Below the pieces are notes generated by a model. It did not search any database and had not been told where the DNA came from. It worked only from the letters and a program-made list of their open reading frames with translations. Source: Mycobacterium sp. Z3061 (lineage in GTDB: Bacteria > Actinomycetota > Actinomycetes > Mycobacteriales > Mycobacteriaceae). From it: 64,000 nt of DNA. Below are positions 36,126 to 45,436 of the stretch, piece after piece (positions within the stretch are counted from its first letter, which is position 1; each line of letters begins with the position of its first letter). The translations under genes and the position numbers were made by a program. The DNA lies in NCBI RefSeq assembly GCF_031583025.1, contig NZ_CP134062.1:1984001-2048000 (forward strand), given 5' to 3'.

Positions 36126-37411
36126 AGTATTTCTCCGAGCGCAATCCACTTGTCGTCGGCGCAGTCGGCGTGGTGGTCGTCGCCGCGGCGGTGGTGACCG
36201 CCCTGACGTACAGCAAGCTGCCGTTCTTCAAATCCGCGAAAGAGTATTCGGCCTACTTCGCCGAAGCGGGCGGGCTGTTGATCGGGACCGCGGTGCAGGT
36301 CTCGGGATACAAGGCGGGCAAGGTCGACAGCATCGCCCTGGACGGGCCCCGCGTGCTGGTCACCTTCGAGGTCGACAAGCACATCCGGCTCGGCGAACGC
36401 ACCGAGGCGTCCATCAAGACCAAAAGCCTGCTGGGCGCCAAAATCCTGGAGGTGACGCCCCGGGGCGACGGCCGGCTGCGCGGGCCGATTCCGCTTGAGC
36501 GCACCACATCGCCGTACCAGCTTCCCGACGCACTCGGGGATCTGGCGGCCACCATCAGTGGACTGGACACCAACCGCCTGTCCGAATCGCTGGGGGTGCT
36601 GGCCGACACCTTCTCCGACACCGCGCCCGACCTCAAGATCGCGCTGAGCGGCGTGGCCCGGTTCTCCGCGGTGCTGGCCGACCGGGACGCGCAACTGCGA
36701 AACCTGTTGTCCAACGCCAATAAAGCGACAACGGTGCTGGCCGGGCGCAGCGACCAGATTGTGCGTCTGGTTGCCGACAGCAATGCCGTCCTCACCCAAT
36801 TGCGCAGCCAGAGCCGGGCCCTGGATCAGATATCCGGCAACATCGAGGCAGCGAGTCGTCAGGTGAAAGGCTTCATCGCCGAACACCGGCAGACGCTCAA
36901 ACCGACGCTGGACAGACTCAATGCGGCGCTGGCGATCGTCGACCGCCGCAAGGAGCGGATCGCGCTGGCAATCAAGAAGTTCGACGACTACGCGCTGTCG
37001 CTGGGCGAGTCCATGTCCACCGGGCCATGGTTCAACTTCTACATCGCGAACCTGATCCCCGGCCAGTTCATCCAGCCCTTCGTCGACGCGGCGTTCTCCG
37101 ACCTGGGGCTGGACCCCAATGTGCTGTTGCCCTCACAACTCACCGACCCCGAAGTCGGTCAGCCCGGCACACCGGCGTTGCCGATGCCGTACCCGCGCAC
37201 CGGCCAGGGCGGCGAGCCACGGTTGACCCTGCCGGACGCCATCACCGGTAACCCCGGCGATCCCCGCTATCCCTACCGCGAACCGCCGCCCGCACCACCG
37301 CCGGGCGGGCCGCCACCGGGACCACCGGCATTGGCGCCCGGTCAGACGTCCCCACCGCCGGTGCCGACGCACCCGCCGGTATTCGTGCCGGCTCCGGGGG
37401 AACAGAGATGA
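36122..37411 (+). CDS. Mce-family protein, C position
   Basis: 429 aa from ATG 36122 (ATGA overlap). Helix (PLVVGAVGVVVVAAAVVTAL), MCE domain (YSAYFAEAGGLLIGTAVQVSG), helical shaft (NIEAASRQVKGFIAEHRQTL), then a Pro-rich tail from about 350 (EPPPAPPPGGPPPGPPALAP). The tail resembles MceC/MceD tails in other mycobacteria. Stop overlaps mceD. Confidence 0.92.
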   Translation: MKYFSERNPLVVGAVGVVVVAAAVVTALTYSKLPFFKSAKEYSAYFAEAGGLLIGTAVQVSGYKAGKVDSIALDGPRVLVTFEVDKHIRLGERTEASIKTKSLLGAKILEVTPRGDGRLRGPIPLERTTSPYQLPDALGDLAATISGLDTNRLSESLGVLADTFSDTAPDLKIALSGVARFSAVLADRDAQLRNLLSNANKATTVLAGRSDQIVRLVADSNAVLTQLRSQSRALDQISGNIEAASRQVKGFIAEHRQTLKPTLDRLNAALAIVDRRKERIALAIKKFDDYALSLGESMSTGPWFNFYIANLIPGQFIQPFVDAAFSDLGLDPNVLLPSQLTDPEVGQPGTPALPMPYPRTGQGGEPRLTLPDAITGNPGDPRYPYREPPPAPPPGGPPPGPPALAPGQTSPPPVPTHPPVFVPAPGEQR

Positions 37412-38694
37412 ACCGCAACGTCATTCGCCTCGGACTGGGTGCCGTGCTGGTGCTCACCCTGATCGCCGGAGTGGCGGCGGCCTGGCATGGCCTTGCGGCT
37501 TCCGGCAAGACCAGGGTGGTCGCCTACTTCCAGAACAGCAACGGCATCTTCGCGGGCGACGAGGTGCGCATCCTGGGGGTAGCCGTCGGCAAGATCGACA
37601 CCATCGAACCCCAGCCCCGACGCGTCAAGATCACCTTCTTCTACGACTCCAAGTACCAGGTGCCCGCCGACGCCAAAGCGGTGATCCTGTCGCCGTCACT
37701 CGTCACATCGCGGGCCATTCAGCTCACGCCGGCCTACACCGGCGGCCCGCAACTGCCCAACGACGCGGTGATCCCGCTGGAGCGCACCGCGGTACCGGTG
37801 GAGTGGGACGACCTGCGTTCGGATCTGGAAAGACTCGCGCAGATGCTGCAGCCCACCCGGCCCGGCAACGTCAGCCCCCTCGGCGCGGTCGTCAACACCG
37901 CCGCTGCCAACCTGCGGGGCCAGGGCGCAACCATCCGGGACACCCTTCTCAAGCTTTCCCAGGCTGTTTCGGCGATCGCCGACCACAGCAACGACCTCTT
38001 CAGCACGGTGCGCAACCTGTCGATCCTGGTTTCGGCGCTGCAGAGCAGCGCGGACCTGATGACGCAGCTCAACGAGAACCTCGCCGCGGTGACCGGACTG
38101 CTGGCCAACGATCCCAACGAAGTGGGCAGTGCCGTGGCCGCCCTTGCCGAAGTGACCCGTGACGTCACGGGATTCGTGGCCGAGAATCGGGAAGCGCTGG
38201 GCACTTCGGCCGACCAGCTCGCGTCGGTGTCCCAGGTGCTCAACGCCAGTCTCGGCGACATCAAGCAGGCACTGCACATCGCCCCGACCGAACTGCAGAA
38301 CTTCATGAACATCTACCAGCCGGCGCAGGGCACGTTGAGCGGAGCGCCGGCGTTCAACAACTTCGCGAATCCCATCGCTTTTCTCTGCGGAGCCATCCAG
38401 GCGGCGTCGAGGCTGGGGTACCAACAGTCGGCGAAGTTGTGTGTGCAGTACCTGGCGCCGATCATCAAGAACCGTCAGTACAACTTCCCGCCGCTGGGCG
38501 AGAACACGGTGGTCGGTGCCACGGCGCGACCCAATGAGGTGACCTACAGCGAGGACTGGCTGCGGCCGGACTACGTTCCACCACAACCGAATACGCCATT
38601 CGGGGCCGGACTTGTGCCGTTGCCGGCCGAGATCCACGCCACCGATCCCGCCGACGGACTGCCGGGACTGCTGCTGCCGGAGGGGGGTAACTGA
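37408..38694 (+). CDS. Mce-family protein, D position
   Basis: 428 aa from the overlapping ATG. Helix (LGAVLVLTLIAGVAAAW), MCE domain (VVAYFQNSNGIFAGDEVRIL, GVAVGKIDTIEPQP) and helical shaft; it ends DGLPGLLLPEGGN without a long Pro tail. Contains Cys (FLCGAIQ, KLCVQYL). Stop TGA overlaps the next ATG (TGATG). Confidence 0.92.
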   Translation: MNRNVIRLGLGAVLVLTLIAGVAAAWHGLAASGKTRVVAYFQNSNGIFAGDEVRILGVAVGKIDTIEPQPRRVKITFFYDSKYQVPADAKAVILSPSLVTSRAIQLTPAYTGGPQLPNDAVIPLERTAVPVEWDDLRSDLERLAQMLQPTRPGNVSPLGAVVNTAAANLRGQGATIRDTLLKLSQAVSAIADHSNDLFSTVRNLSILVSALQSSADLMTQLNENLAAVTGLLANDPNEVGSAVAALAEVTRDVTGFVAENREALGTSADQLASVSQVLNASLGDIKQALHIAPTELQNFMNIYQPAQGTLSGAPAFNNFANPIAFLCGAIQAASRLGYQQSAKLCVQYLAPIIKNRQYNFPPLGENTVVGATARPNEVTYSEDWLRPDYVPPQPNTPFGAGLVPLPAEIHATDPADGLPGLLLPEGGN

Positions 38695-39821
38695 TGGTTC
38701 GCCGTGCGACGGCAGCTCTGTTGTTGGGGATGGTTGTGCTGGTTCTGGGTGGCTGCGGATGGCGCGGTCTCAATTCGTTGCCACTGCCGGGCAGTGTCGG
38801 TAACGGCCCCGGCTCGTTCATGATTCACGTCCAGATGCCCGATGTCGGGACCCTGGAGCAGAACTCCCGCGTCCAGGTTGGCGATGTCACCGTCGGCAAC
38901 GTCACCAGGATCGAGCGACAGGCCTGGCATGCGCTGCTCACCATCAGGCTCAACGGTGACGTCGACCTGCCGGCCAACGCGACCGCGACGATCGGACAGA
39001 CCAGCCTGCTCGGTTCGCTGCACATCGAACTGGCACCGCCGACCGGCGTCCCGCCGCAGGGCAAGCTGAGAGAGGGATCGCTGATACCCCTGGCGTCGGC
39101 CGGCAGTTACCCGTCGACCGAGCAGACCCTGGCAGCTATCTCGTTGCTGCTCAACGGCGGTGGCATCGGCCAGATTCAGGACATCACCGAGTCGTTGAGC
39201 ACGGCTCTGTCCGGACGGGCCGACGACCTGCGCAGCCTGATCGGGCAGCTGGACCGGTTCACCGGCTCGGTGAACGATCAGACCGGTGACATTCTGGCCG
39301 CCACCGAACACCTGAACAACCTGGTTGGCCAGCTCGCCGAGCAGCGTCCGGTACTGGACCGGGCGCTTGCGACCATGCCGAATGCGCTTGCGACCCTCAA
39401 ACAGGAGCGCCAGCAACTGGTCGAAGCCCTCGATCAGATCGGCAAGTTCAGTGCCCTGGCGGCCGACTCCGCCAACCAGACCAAGGACGCTCTGGTCAAG
39501 GAGCTGAAAGACCTGGGTCCGGTGCTGGAATCACTCGCCAATGCCGGTCCGGCACTGACGCGCTCACTGGGACTGCTGCCCACCTACCCATTCCCGAAGG
39601 ACACCATCAGCAAGTGGGCCCGCGGCGACTACGCAAACCTGACCGCGATCATCGACCTGACACTGAGCCGGCTCGACGCCTCCTTCCTCACCGGCACCCG
39701 GTTCGAGGGCAATCTGACCGAACTCGAACTACAGTGGGGCCGCACGATCGGCCAGATGCCCAGCCCGGCTACTGCCGGCAATCCCCTTGTGGCGCCTTAC
39801 CATTGGGATCAGGGGCCCTGA
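38694..39821 (+). CDS. Mce-family lipoprotein, E position (LprN-like)
   Basis: 375 aa. Lipoprotein signal MVRRATAALLLGMVVLVLGGC with lipobox VLGGC (Cys21), as in MceE/LprK/LprN proteins. MCE domain VQMPDVGTLEQNSRVQVGDV and shaft follow. The E subunit anchors the complex by its lipid. The next gene starts after one base. Confidence 0.93.
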   Translation: MVRRATAALLLGMVVLVLGGCGWRGLNSLPLPGSVGNGPGSFMIHVQMPDVGTLEQNSRVQVGDVTVGNVTRIERQAWHALLTIRLNGDVDLPANATATIGQTSLLGSLHIELAPPTGVPPQGKLREGSLIPLASAGSYPSTEQTLAAISLLLNGGGIGQIQDITESLSTALSGRADDLRSLIGQLDRFTGSVNDQTGDILAATEHLNNLVGQLAEQRPVLDRALATMPNALATLKQERQQLVEALDQIGKFSALAADSANQTKDALVKELKDLGPVLESLANAGPALTRSLGLLPTYPFPKDTISKWARGDYANLTAIIDLTLSRLDASFLTGTRFEGNLTELELQWGRTIGQMPSPATAGNPLVAPYHWDQGP

Positions 39822-39822
39822 C

Positions 39823-41235
39823 ATGCCGCCGCTGACGAGACGAATCCTGATCCAGCTGGCGATCTTCGGGGTGGTCGCGCTGGTGGGTGGCGCGGCGATG
39901 GCCCTGGGTTATATGCAGTTGCCGGCCATGTTCGGCGTGGGACGCTACCAGGTCACCGTGGAGTTGCCGCAGGCCGCGGGTCTCTACGTCAGTGGGAACG
40001 TCACCTATCGCGGCACCGAGGTCGGCCGCGTCGAGAGCGTGCGGCTTACCGACACCGGCGTCGCGGCCGTGCTTTCGCTCAAATCGGGCGTTGACATCCC
40101 TTCGGATCTCGATGCTCAGGTGCACAGCCAGTCGGCGGTAGGGGAGCAGTACGTGGCGCTGTTGCCGCGCCGGGATTCCCGGCCGCTGCGCAACGGCGAC
40201 GTGATCACCCGGGACCGTGTGTCGGTGCCGCCCGATCTGGACACCTTGCTGGACTCGGTCAACAGGGGTATGGAAGCGATCCCGCGCGACAACCTGAAAA
40301 CCGTTGTGGACGAGTCTTTCACGGCGGTGGGTGGCCTGGGGCCCGAGCTTTCCAGGCTGGTGACGGGCACCAGCGCGTTGTCCAGCGACGCCCGCAAAAA
40401 TCTGGGGCCGCTGCTCACGCTCATCGACCAATCCAGGCCGGTGCTGGACAGCCAGGCGGCGTCCCCGGACGCGGTAACGCAGTGGGCCGCCCATCTGTCA
40501 GATATCAGCTCGGGGCTGCAACGAAACGACGGCGCCCTGAAAGACGTGCTGCGTGACGCGGGACCCGCGGCGATCGAGGTGCGCCGGCTGTTAGACCGGG
40601 TGAACCCGACGCTGCCGATCCTGCTGTCCAATCTGATCGGCGTCGGCCAGGTCGCCCTGACGTATCACGCCGGAATCGAGCAGCTGCTGGTGCTGCTTCC
40701 CCAGGCCGTGGCGACGATTCAGGCCATCGGCGTCCCCAACCGAAACACCAAACAGGCCTACCGGGGCGCCTTCCTTAGTTTCAATCTGCGGCTCAACCTG
40801 CCACCGCCGTGTACCACCGGCTACCTGCCGGCCCAACAGCAGCGGGTGCCTTCCTGGGAGGATCACCCGGACCGGCCGCCGGGTGATCTGTACTGCAGGG
40901 TGCCGCAAGATTCGCCGAACAACGTTCGCGGCGTTCGCAATACACCGTGCGTAGAACAACCAGGCAAACGCGCGCCCACGGTCGCGATGTGTGAGAGCGA
41001 TCAAACCTATGTACCGCTCAACGACGGCTACAACTGGAAGGGCGACCCGAACGCGACGCTGTCGGGTCAGCCCGTCCCGCAGCTGCCACCGCCGTTACCT
41101 GTCCCGGCCGCCGAATATGACCCCGCCACCGGCAGTTACCTCGGCCCCGACGGGCGCGTCCACACCCAGTCTGATCTGGCCATCGCCGGCGGGCAGCGCA
41201 CCTGGCAGTCGATGCTGTTGCCGCCGGGGAGTTGA
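39823..41235 (+). CDS. Mce-family protein, F position
   Basis: 470 aa from ATG 39823 (an in-frame extension upstream overlaps mceE). Helix (LIQLAIFGVVALVGGAAMAL), MCE domain (VTVELPQAAGLYVSGNVTYR, GTEVGRVESVRLTDTGV), shaft, then a Cys-containing C-terminus (PPPCTTGYLPAQQ, LYCRVPQDS, NTPCVEQP, AMCES) usual for MceF. Last structural gene; no Mce-associated (Mas) genes follow, unlike mce1-4 operons. Confidence 0.93.
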   Translation: MPPLTRRILIQLAIFGVVALVGGAAMALGYMQLPAMFGVGRYQVTVELPQAAGLYVSGNVTYRGTEVGRVESVRLTDTGVAAVLSLKSGVDIPSDLDAQVHSQSAVGEQYVALLPRRDSRPLRNGDVITRDRVSVPPDLDTLLDSVNRGMEAIPRDNLKTVVDESFTAVGGLGPELSRLVTGTSALSSDARKNLGPLLTLIDQSRPVLDSQAASPDAVTQWAAHLSDISSGLQRNDGALKDVLRDAGPAAIEVRRLLDRVNPTLPILLSNLIGVGQVALTYHAGIEQLLVLLPQAVATIQAIGVPNRNTKQAYRGAFLSFNLRLNLPPPCTTGYLPAQQQRVPSWEDHPDRPPGDLYCRVPQDSPNNVRGVRNTPCVEQPGKRAPTVAMCESDQTYVPLNDGYNWKGDPNATLSGQPVPQLPPPLPVPAAEYDPATGSYLGPDGRVHTQSDLAIAGGQRTWQSMLLPPGS

Positions 41236-41301
41236 TCGGGGCAGTCACGCACATCGGCCGAGCATTGTGGCAGCGGCACAACGGGATTAGATTCTGCCCC
41301 T

Positions 41302-42609
41302 ATGGAGCCTCAATGGCGGCCGCTTCGGGAGCCGGCCGCCCGGCGTGTGTGGGAACAGGTGTTGCGGCCGGTCGCTGCCCAATTGCGCTCGGAAGCAACA
41401 GAACTGGCTGCGGAGATAGTTGAGCGGTACCAGGCCGTAGTGCCCACGGTAGTCCCCGACCCACCGGCTGTGTCCGAGCAGCTGATCAGCGTCGAAGACA
41501 GCCTGCGCCAAGTAGCCCAGTGCATCGATATGGGCGACGACCCGCGCGGGCTCGAACTCACCCCATCCACCGTCGTCATTGCGCGCTCCGGTGTGCAACG
41601 AGGGATACCTCTCAACGATCTTTTTCGATCCGTGCGCCTGGCGCACGAGAGAGCGTGGCAGTGGACGTTCAAGCAGATCGTGACGAGGGCGCCGACAAGC
41701 GAACAGGCCGCGAGCCTCGAGCTTGTGAGCACCTTCTTCTTCGCTTATGCCGACGTGATTCTGCTCGAGGCCGAGCACCACTACGAAATCGAGCGCGAAG
41801 CGTGGCTGCGAGGCACGGCTGCCGCGCGGGCAGCGGCGGTGGAAGACATCCTCGCCGGAACCGAAGTCGACGCTCAACGTGCTTCGAAACGCATGCGCTA
41901 TGACATCAACCGCCACCACCTCGGTGTCCGCGCCTGGCTCGATAGCTCGAGTGACGACCCCGGGTTGCAGAGCACACTCACGGCGGCGCTGTGGCAGCTC
42001 ACCGAGGCGCTGTCGGCGCAAAGTCCCATGATCCTTCCCGCCGGTTCGATGGCAATCACAGCCTGGCTCAGCCGGCCGCAGGCGTTCACCGCGGCCGAGC
42101 TGGCGTCCCTGGGCGATGACGCTCGATCACCCGACGGGGTGTCGGTGGCGCTCGGTGAGCCGGGATGGGGGATCGGCGGCTTCCGCCGCACCTATCTCGA
42201 AGCCTCGCACGCCCACCGACTCGCTTCGTTGCTGGGCGAGCGTGCCGCGGTCGTGACTCGTTACCGAGACGTGGCCGTCGCGGCGCTGGCCAGCACGGAC
42301 GACGAGCATGCCGTGGCATTCGTCAAGCGCGTCCTCGGACCGTTGGCCGTCGACGATGAAGCGACTTACCGCATCGCGGCCACCCTGGCGGTGTACCTCG
42401 ATGAAAACCGGAGCCCGGGCAAGGCGGCGCAACGGCTTTCGGTGCACCCCAACACCGTCAGCTATCGCGTCCACCAGGCGGAGCAACTCCTCGGCCGCCA
42501 GATCGACAACAACACCCTGGAGCTGTCGGTGGCCCTGGCGTTGCTGCCCGCGGTGCGGGGGCTCACCGAGCACGGTGGTTTTGTGCCGGCAACACAAATG
42601 CGTTGGTGA
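41302..42609 (+). CDS. PucR-type transcriptional regulator
   Basis: 435 aa. The N-terminal sensory region has VQRGIPLNDLFRSVRLAHERAWQW, as in GGDEF-like PucR/CdaR proteins. The C-terminal HTH_30 is TLAVYLDENRSPGKAAQRLSVHPNTVSYRVHQAEQLLG. Starts 66 bp after mceF on the same strand and may be co-transcribed; it could regulate the mce operon or the cupin. Ligand unknown. Confidence 0.85.
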   Translation: MEPQWRPLREPAARRVWEQVLRPVAAQLRSEATELAAEIVERYQAVVPTVVPDPPAVSEQLISVEDSLRQVAQCIDMGDDPRGLELTPSTVVIARSGVQRGIPLNDLFRSVRLAHERAWQWTFKQIVTRAPTSEQAASLELVSTFFFAYADVILLEAEHHYEIEREAWLRGTAAARAAAVEDILAGTEVDAQRASKRMRYDINRHHLGVRAWLDSSSDDPGLQSTLTAALWQLTEALSAQSPMILPAGSMAITAWLSRPQAFTAAELASLGDDARSPDGVSVALGEPGWGIGGFRRTYLEASHAHRLASLLGERAAVVTRYRDVAVAALASTDDEHAVAFVKRVLGPLAVDDEATYRIAATLAVYLDENRSPGKAAQRLSVHPNTVSYRVHQAEQLLGRQIDNNTLELSVALALLPAVRGLTEHGGFVPATQMRW

Positions 42610-42701
42610 ACTCTGTCGCCCCGCCCCGAGCCGATGTCGCGACCGTTGCTTAGCGTTTTGCGGCATCGGCGCCCATGCCGATCCAGGACGAGGAGGAGCA
42701 G

Positions 42702-43169
42702 ATGCAAGCGCTACAGGAACTCGACGTCAACTACATGCACGGGTCTGACAACCCGTGGGTACCCTTCACGCCCCTGAGCGACCAGGTCTTCTTGAAATAC
42801 TGGAAGATCGATCCGGTGCGCGCGGAGTCTATCGTGTCGATGAAGATCCCCGCCGGGGTCGAACTGGGAACCCACTATCACACCGGAATCGTTGTGGCGC
42901 ATACCATTAGCGGAGCTTGGCGCTATAAAGAGAGCGACTGGATCGCGCGGGCCGGCGACACCCTGTACGAGGTGGCGGGTTCGTCGCACACTCCCGAAAG
43001 CTTCGAGGACACCGAGGTCTTTTTCATTCTGGTCGGTGAGTTGCTGTTCCTCGACGAGGACAACAGGATCCTGTGGCAGGAAAACCACAAAACATCGCTT
43101 CAGCGATACCACACCTATTGTGCCGAAAATGGAATACCGGCACGGGATCTGACTAGCTGGGGTCCCTAG
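42702..43169 (+). CDS. Cupin of the 2,4'-dihydroxyacetophenone dioxygenase type
   Basis: 155 aa from ATG 42702, chosen because GAGGAGGAG sits 6 bases upstream; an ATG at 42675 would add nine residues. Cupin motif 1 GVELGTHYHTGIVVAHTISGAWRY gives two His, and motif 2 is AGDTLYEVAGSSHTPESFEDTEVFF with His. Metal (Fe/Mn) dioxygenase-like fold; DAD-family members cleave aryl ketones or act on acetylacetone. Substrate not deducible. Tail-to-tail with cstA (17-bp overlap). Confidence 0.8.
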   Translation: MQALQELDVNYMHGSDNPWVPFTPLSDQVFLKYWKIDPVRAESIVSMKIPAGVELGTHYHTGIVVAHTISGAWRYKESDWIARAGDTLYEVAGSSHTPESFEDTEVFFILVGELLFLDEDNRILWQENHKTSLQRYHTYCAENGIPARDLTSWGP

Positions 43170-45396
43170 CGGCCACCGCATCCCACTGGCGCTGGACATC
43201 ACGTTCGGCGGCGGTGGGGATCAGCCCGGACGGCGCGAAGCGCCGGGAGCTCACCTGATCGTCTTCGGTCAACGGCCTTCCGGCGCCTCGAATCACCTTG
43301 ACTGACAGCAGGATCGCGGCGGCGACGATGACCAGGACCACTGTTGCGAAGACGATCGACAGGGTGCCTTGCACGAACGCGTTGCGGATGACGTCGTCGA
43401 GCTGCTGCGCGGTGGCCGCCGAACCGAAGGATGTCTTGCCGGCGTCGCGGGCCGCCGAGTACTGGAAGTACTGCGTCCAGTAACCGACTTTGGGGTCCCC
43501 GGAGAAGATCTTCTGCCACGATGCCGTCAGCGTGACCGCCAGATCCCACAACAGCGGAACACCGGGAATCCAGGCCCATTTCACGTGGCCCCTTTTGATC
43601 ACGATCACCGTGATGACGGTCAGCGAGATACCCGCGAGCAATTGGTTGGCGATCCCGAACAGCGGGTAAAGCGAGTTGATGCCACCCAACGGGTCGGTCA
43701 CGCCGAGCAGTAGCGTGCTGCCCCACGCGGCGACCACCACCAGGCTGCACAGCCAGGCACCCGGGCGCCAACTGGGATTGCGGAACTTGTGCAGTGCGGG
43801 GCCCAGGTTTCCGAGTGCGTCGGAGACCATGAATCGCGCTACCCTGGTACCGGCGTCGACGGTGGTCAGGATGAACAGCGCCTCGAACATGATCGCGAAG
43901 TGGTACCAGAAGGCCTTGAGGGCGGTGCCGCCGAACACCCGGTGCAGAATCTCCGACATCCCGAAGGCCAGGGTCGGGGCACCGCCGGTGCGCGAGATGA
44001 TCGTTTTTTCACCGACACCGGCAGCGGCTTGGTTGATCTGCTCCGTGGTCGCCGACGGCCCACTCAACCCGAGCCCGTTGACGTACCGCGCGGCGGTGGC
44101 GGCGGTGGCGTGAGTCTGCGCCGACGGCGCGTTGATCGCAAAATACAAGTGCTGGTCGAGAATTGATGCGGTCAGCAGCGCGACGACGGCGACGAACGAC
44201 TCGGTGATCATTCCGCCGTAGCCGATGAGGCGCATCTGCCCTTCCTTTTCGAGCATCTTGGGCGTCGTCCCGGAGCAGACGAGCGAATGAAAGCCGGACA
44301 GCGCACCGCAGGCGATGGTGATGAAAAGGAACGGGAACAACGAACCGGCGAACACCGGGCCATCGCCGCTGAGAGCGAACCGCGAGACCGGCGGCGCCTC
44401 GAGGACCGGATGCGCCACACAGACGCCGATTGCCAGCAGGGTGATGGTGCCGACCTTCATGAAGGTCGACAGATAGTCACGCGGTGCCAGCAGGAGCCAC
44501 ACCGGCAACACCGATGCCGCGAGGCCGTAGACGATGAGCAGCCAGGCCAGCGTGACCGGCGACAGGGTGAACCACCGTGCGCCCCAGGACGTGCCGGCGA
44601 CCCAGTCACCCGAGATCACGGCGAGCAGCAGCAGGCCCACCCCGATCGCCGACACCTCCGAGATCTTCCCGGGACGCAGGAATCGCAGGTAGCAACCCAT
44701 GAACAGGGCGATCGGGATGGTCATGGCGATCGAGAAGACACCCCACGGGCTCTGCGCCAGCGCGCGGACGATGATCAGCGCAAGCACCGCGATCAGGATG
44801 GTGATGATGACCGGTATGCCCAGCAGCGCTGCCGCTCCGGCGGTCGCGCCGAGTTCGTCGCGGACCATCTGACCCAGCGATCGGCCGCGCCGACGCGTGG
44901 AGATCCACAGCGTCAGGTAGTCCTGCACGCATCCGCCGAGCACGGCGCCGACGACGATCCAGATGCTGCTGGGCAGGAAACCCATCTGGGTGGCGAGCAC
45001 TGGGCCGACGAGTGGACCGGCGCCCGCGATCGCGGCGAAGTGATGGCCGAACACCACCCGCCGGTCGGTCGGCACATAGTCGGTGCCGTCGTCGAGAATT
45101 TCCGCCGGTGTCGCGAAGTCGTCCCTGGGGCGGACGATCTTCGCCTCGATCAGCCTGGCGTAGAACCGGAACGCGATGATGTAGGTGCACACCGCCGCGA
45201 CCACGATCCACACGGCGTTGACCGCCTCGCCGCGGACGAAGGCGACGATCGTCCAGGCGGTCGCGCCGATGACCGCGATGAGACCGAAGACGACCTTGTG
45301 TCCGAGGTTGATGGGGGAGCGGTCGACGATGGCGACGGGTGGGAGGTCAGGCTCGGTGCGGATGTAGCTGATGTCGCTGTCGGCCACGGCGCACAC
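43153..45396 (-). CDS. cstA: Carbon starvation / peptide or pyruvate transporter
   Basis: 747 aa with 16-18 hydrophobic segments. CstA signatures: YARLIEAKIVRPRDDFATPAEILDDG, DYVPTDRRVVFGHHFAAIAGAGPLVGPVLA, GFHSLVCSGTTPKMLEKEGQ and NQLLAGISLTVITVIVIKRG. CstA proteins take up peptides or pyruvate under starvation. Corresponds to Rv3063, next to ligB as in M. tuberculosis. Start is GTG 45396 or GTG 45387; TAGGGT lies nearer the latter. Could be under CRP or starvation control, not visible. Confidence 0.93.
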   Translation of the reverse strand: MCAVADSDISYIRTEPDLPPVAIVDRSPINLGHKVVFGLIAVIGATAWTIVAFVRGEAVNAVWIVVAAVCTYIIAFRFYARLIEAKIVRPRDDFATPAEILDDGTDYVPTDRRVVFGHHFAAIAGAGPLVGPVLATQMGFLPSSIWIVVGAVLGGCVQDYLTLWISTRRRGRSLGQMVRDELGATAGAAALLGIPVIITILIAVLALIIVRALAQSPWGVFSIAMTIPIALFMGCYLRFLRPGKISEVSAIGVGLLLLAVISGDWVAGTSWGARWFTLSPVTLAWLLIVYGLAASVLPVWLLLAPRDYLSTFMKVGTITLLAIGVCVAHPVLEAPPVSRFALSGDGPVFAGSLFPFLFITIACGALSGFHSLVCSGTTPKMLEKEGQMRLIGYGGMITESFVAVVALLTASILDQHLYFAINAPSAQTHATAATAARYVNGLGLSGPSATTEQINQAAAGVGEKTIISRTGGAPTLAFGMSEILHRVFGGTALKAFWYHFAIMFEALFILTTVDAGTRVARFMVSDALGNLGPALHKFRNPSWRPGAWLCSLVVVAAWGSTLLLGVTDPLGGINSLYPLFGIANQLLAGISLTVITVIVIKRGHVKWAWIPGVPLLWDLAVTLTASWQKIFSGDPKVGYWTQYFQYSAARDAGKTSFGSAATAQQLDDVIRNAFVQGTLSIVFATVVLVIVAAAILLSVKVIRGAGRPLTEDDQVSSRRFAPSGLIPTAAERDVQRQWDAVAARDPS

Positions 45397-45436
45397 CCTA
45401 CGCGGGTGCTGCGGGAATCGCCCGACGAGCGCGGGA

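Noticed and set aside
42578-42599. Inverted repeat TTTGTG...CACAAA at the end of the PucR gene
   Set aside because: It lies inside the coding sequence, arms are short and no U-run follows.
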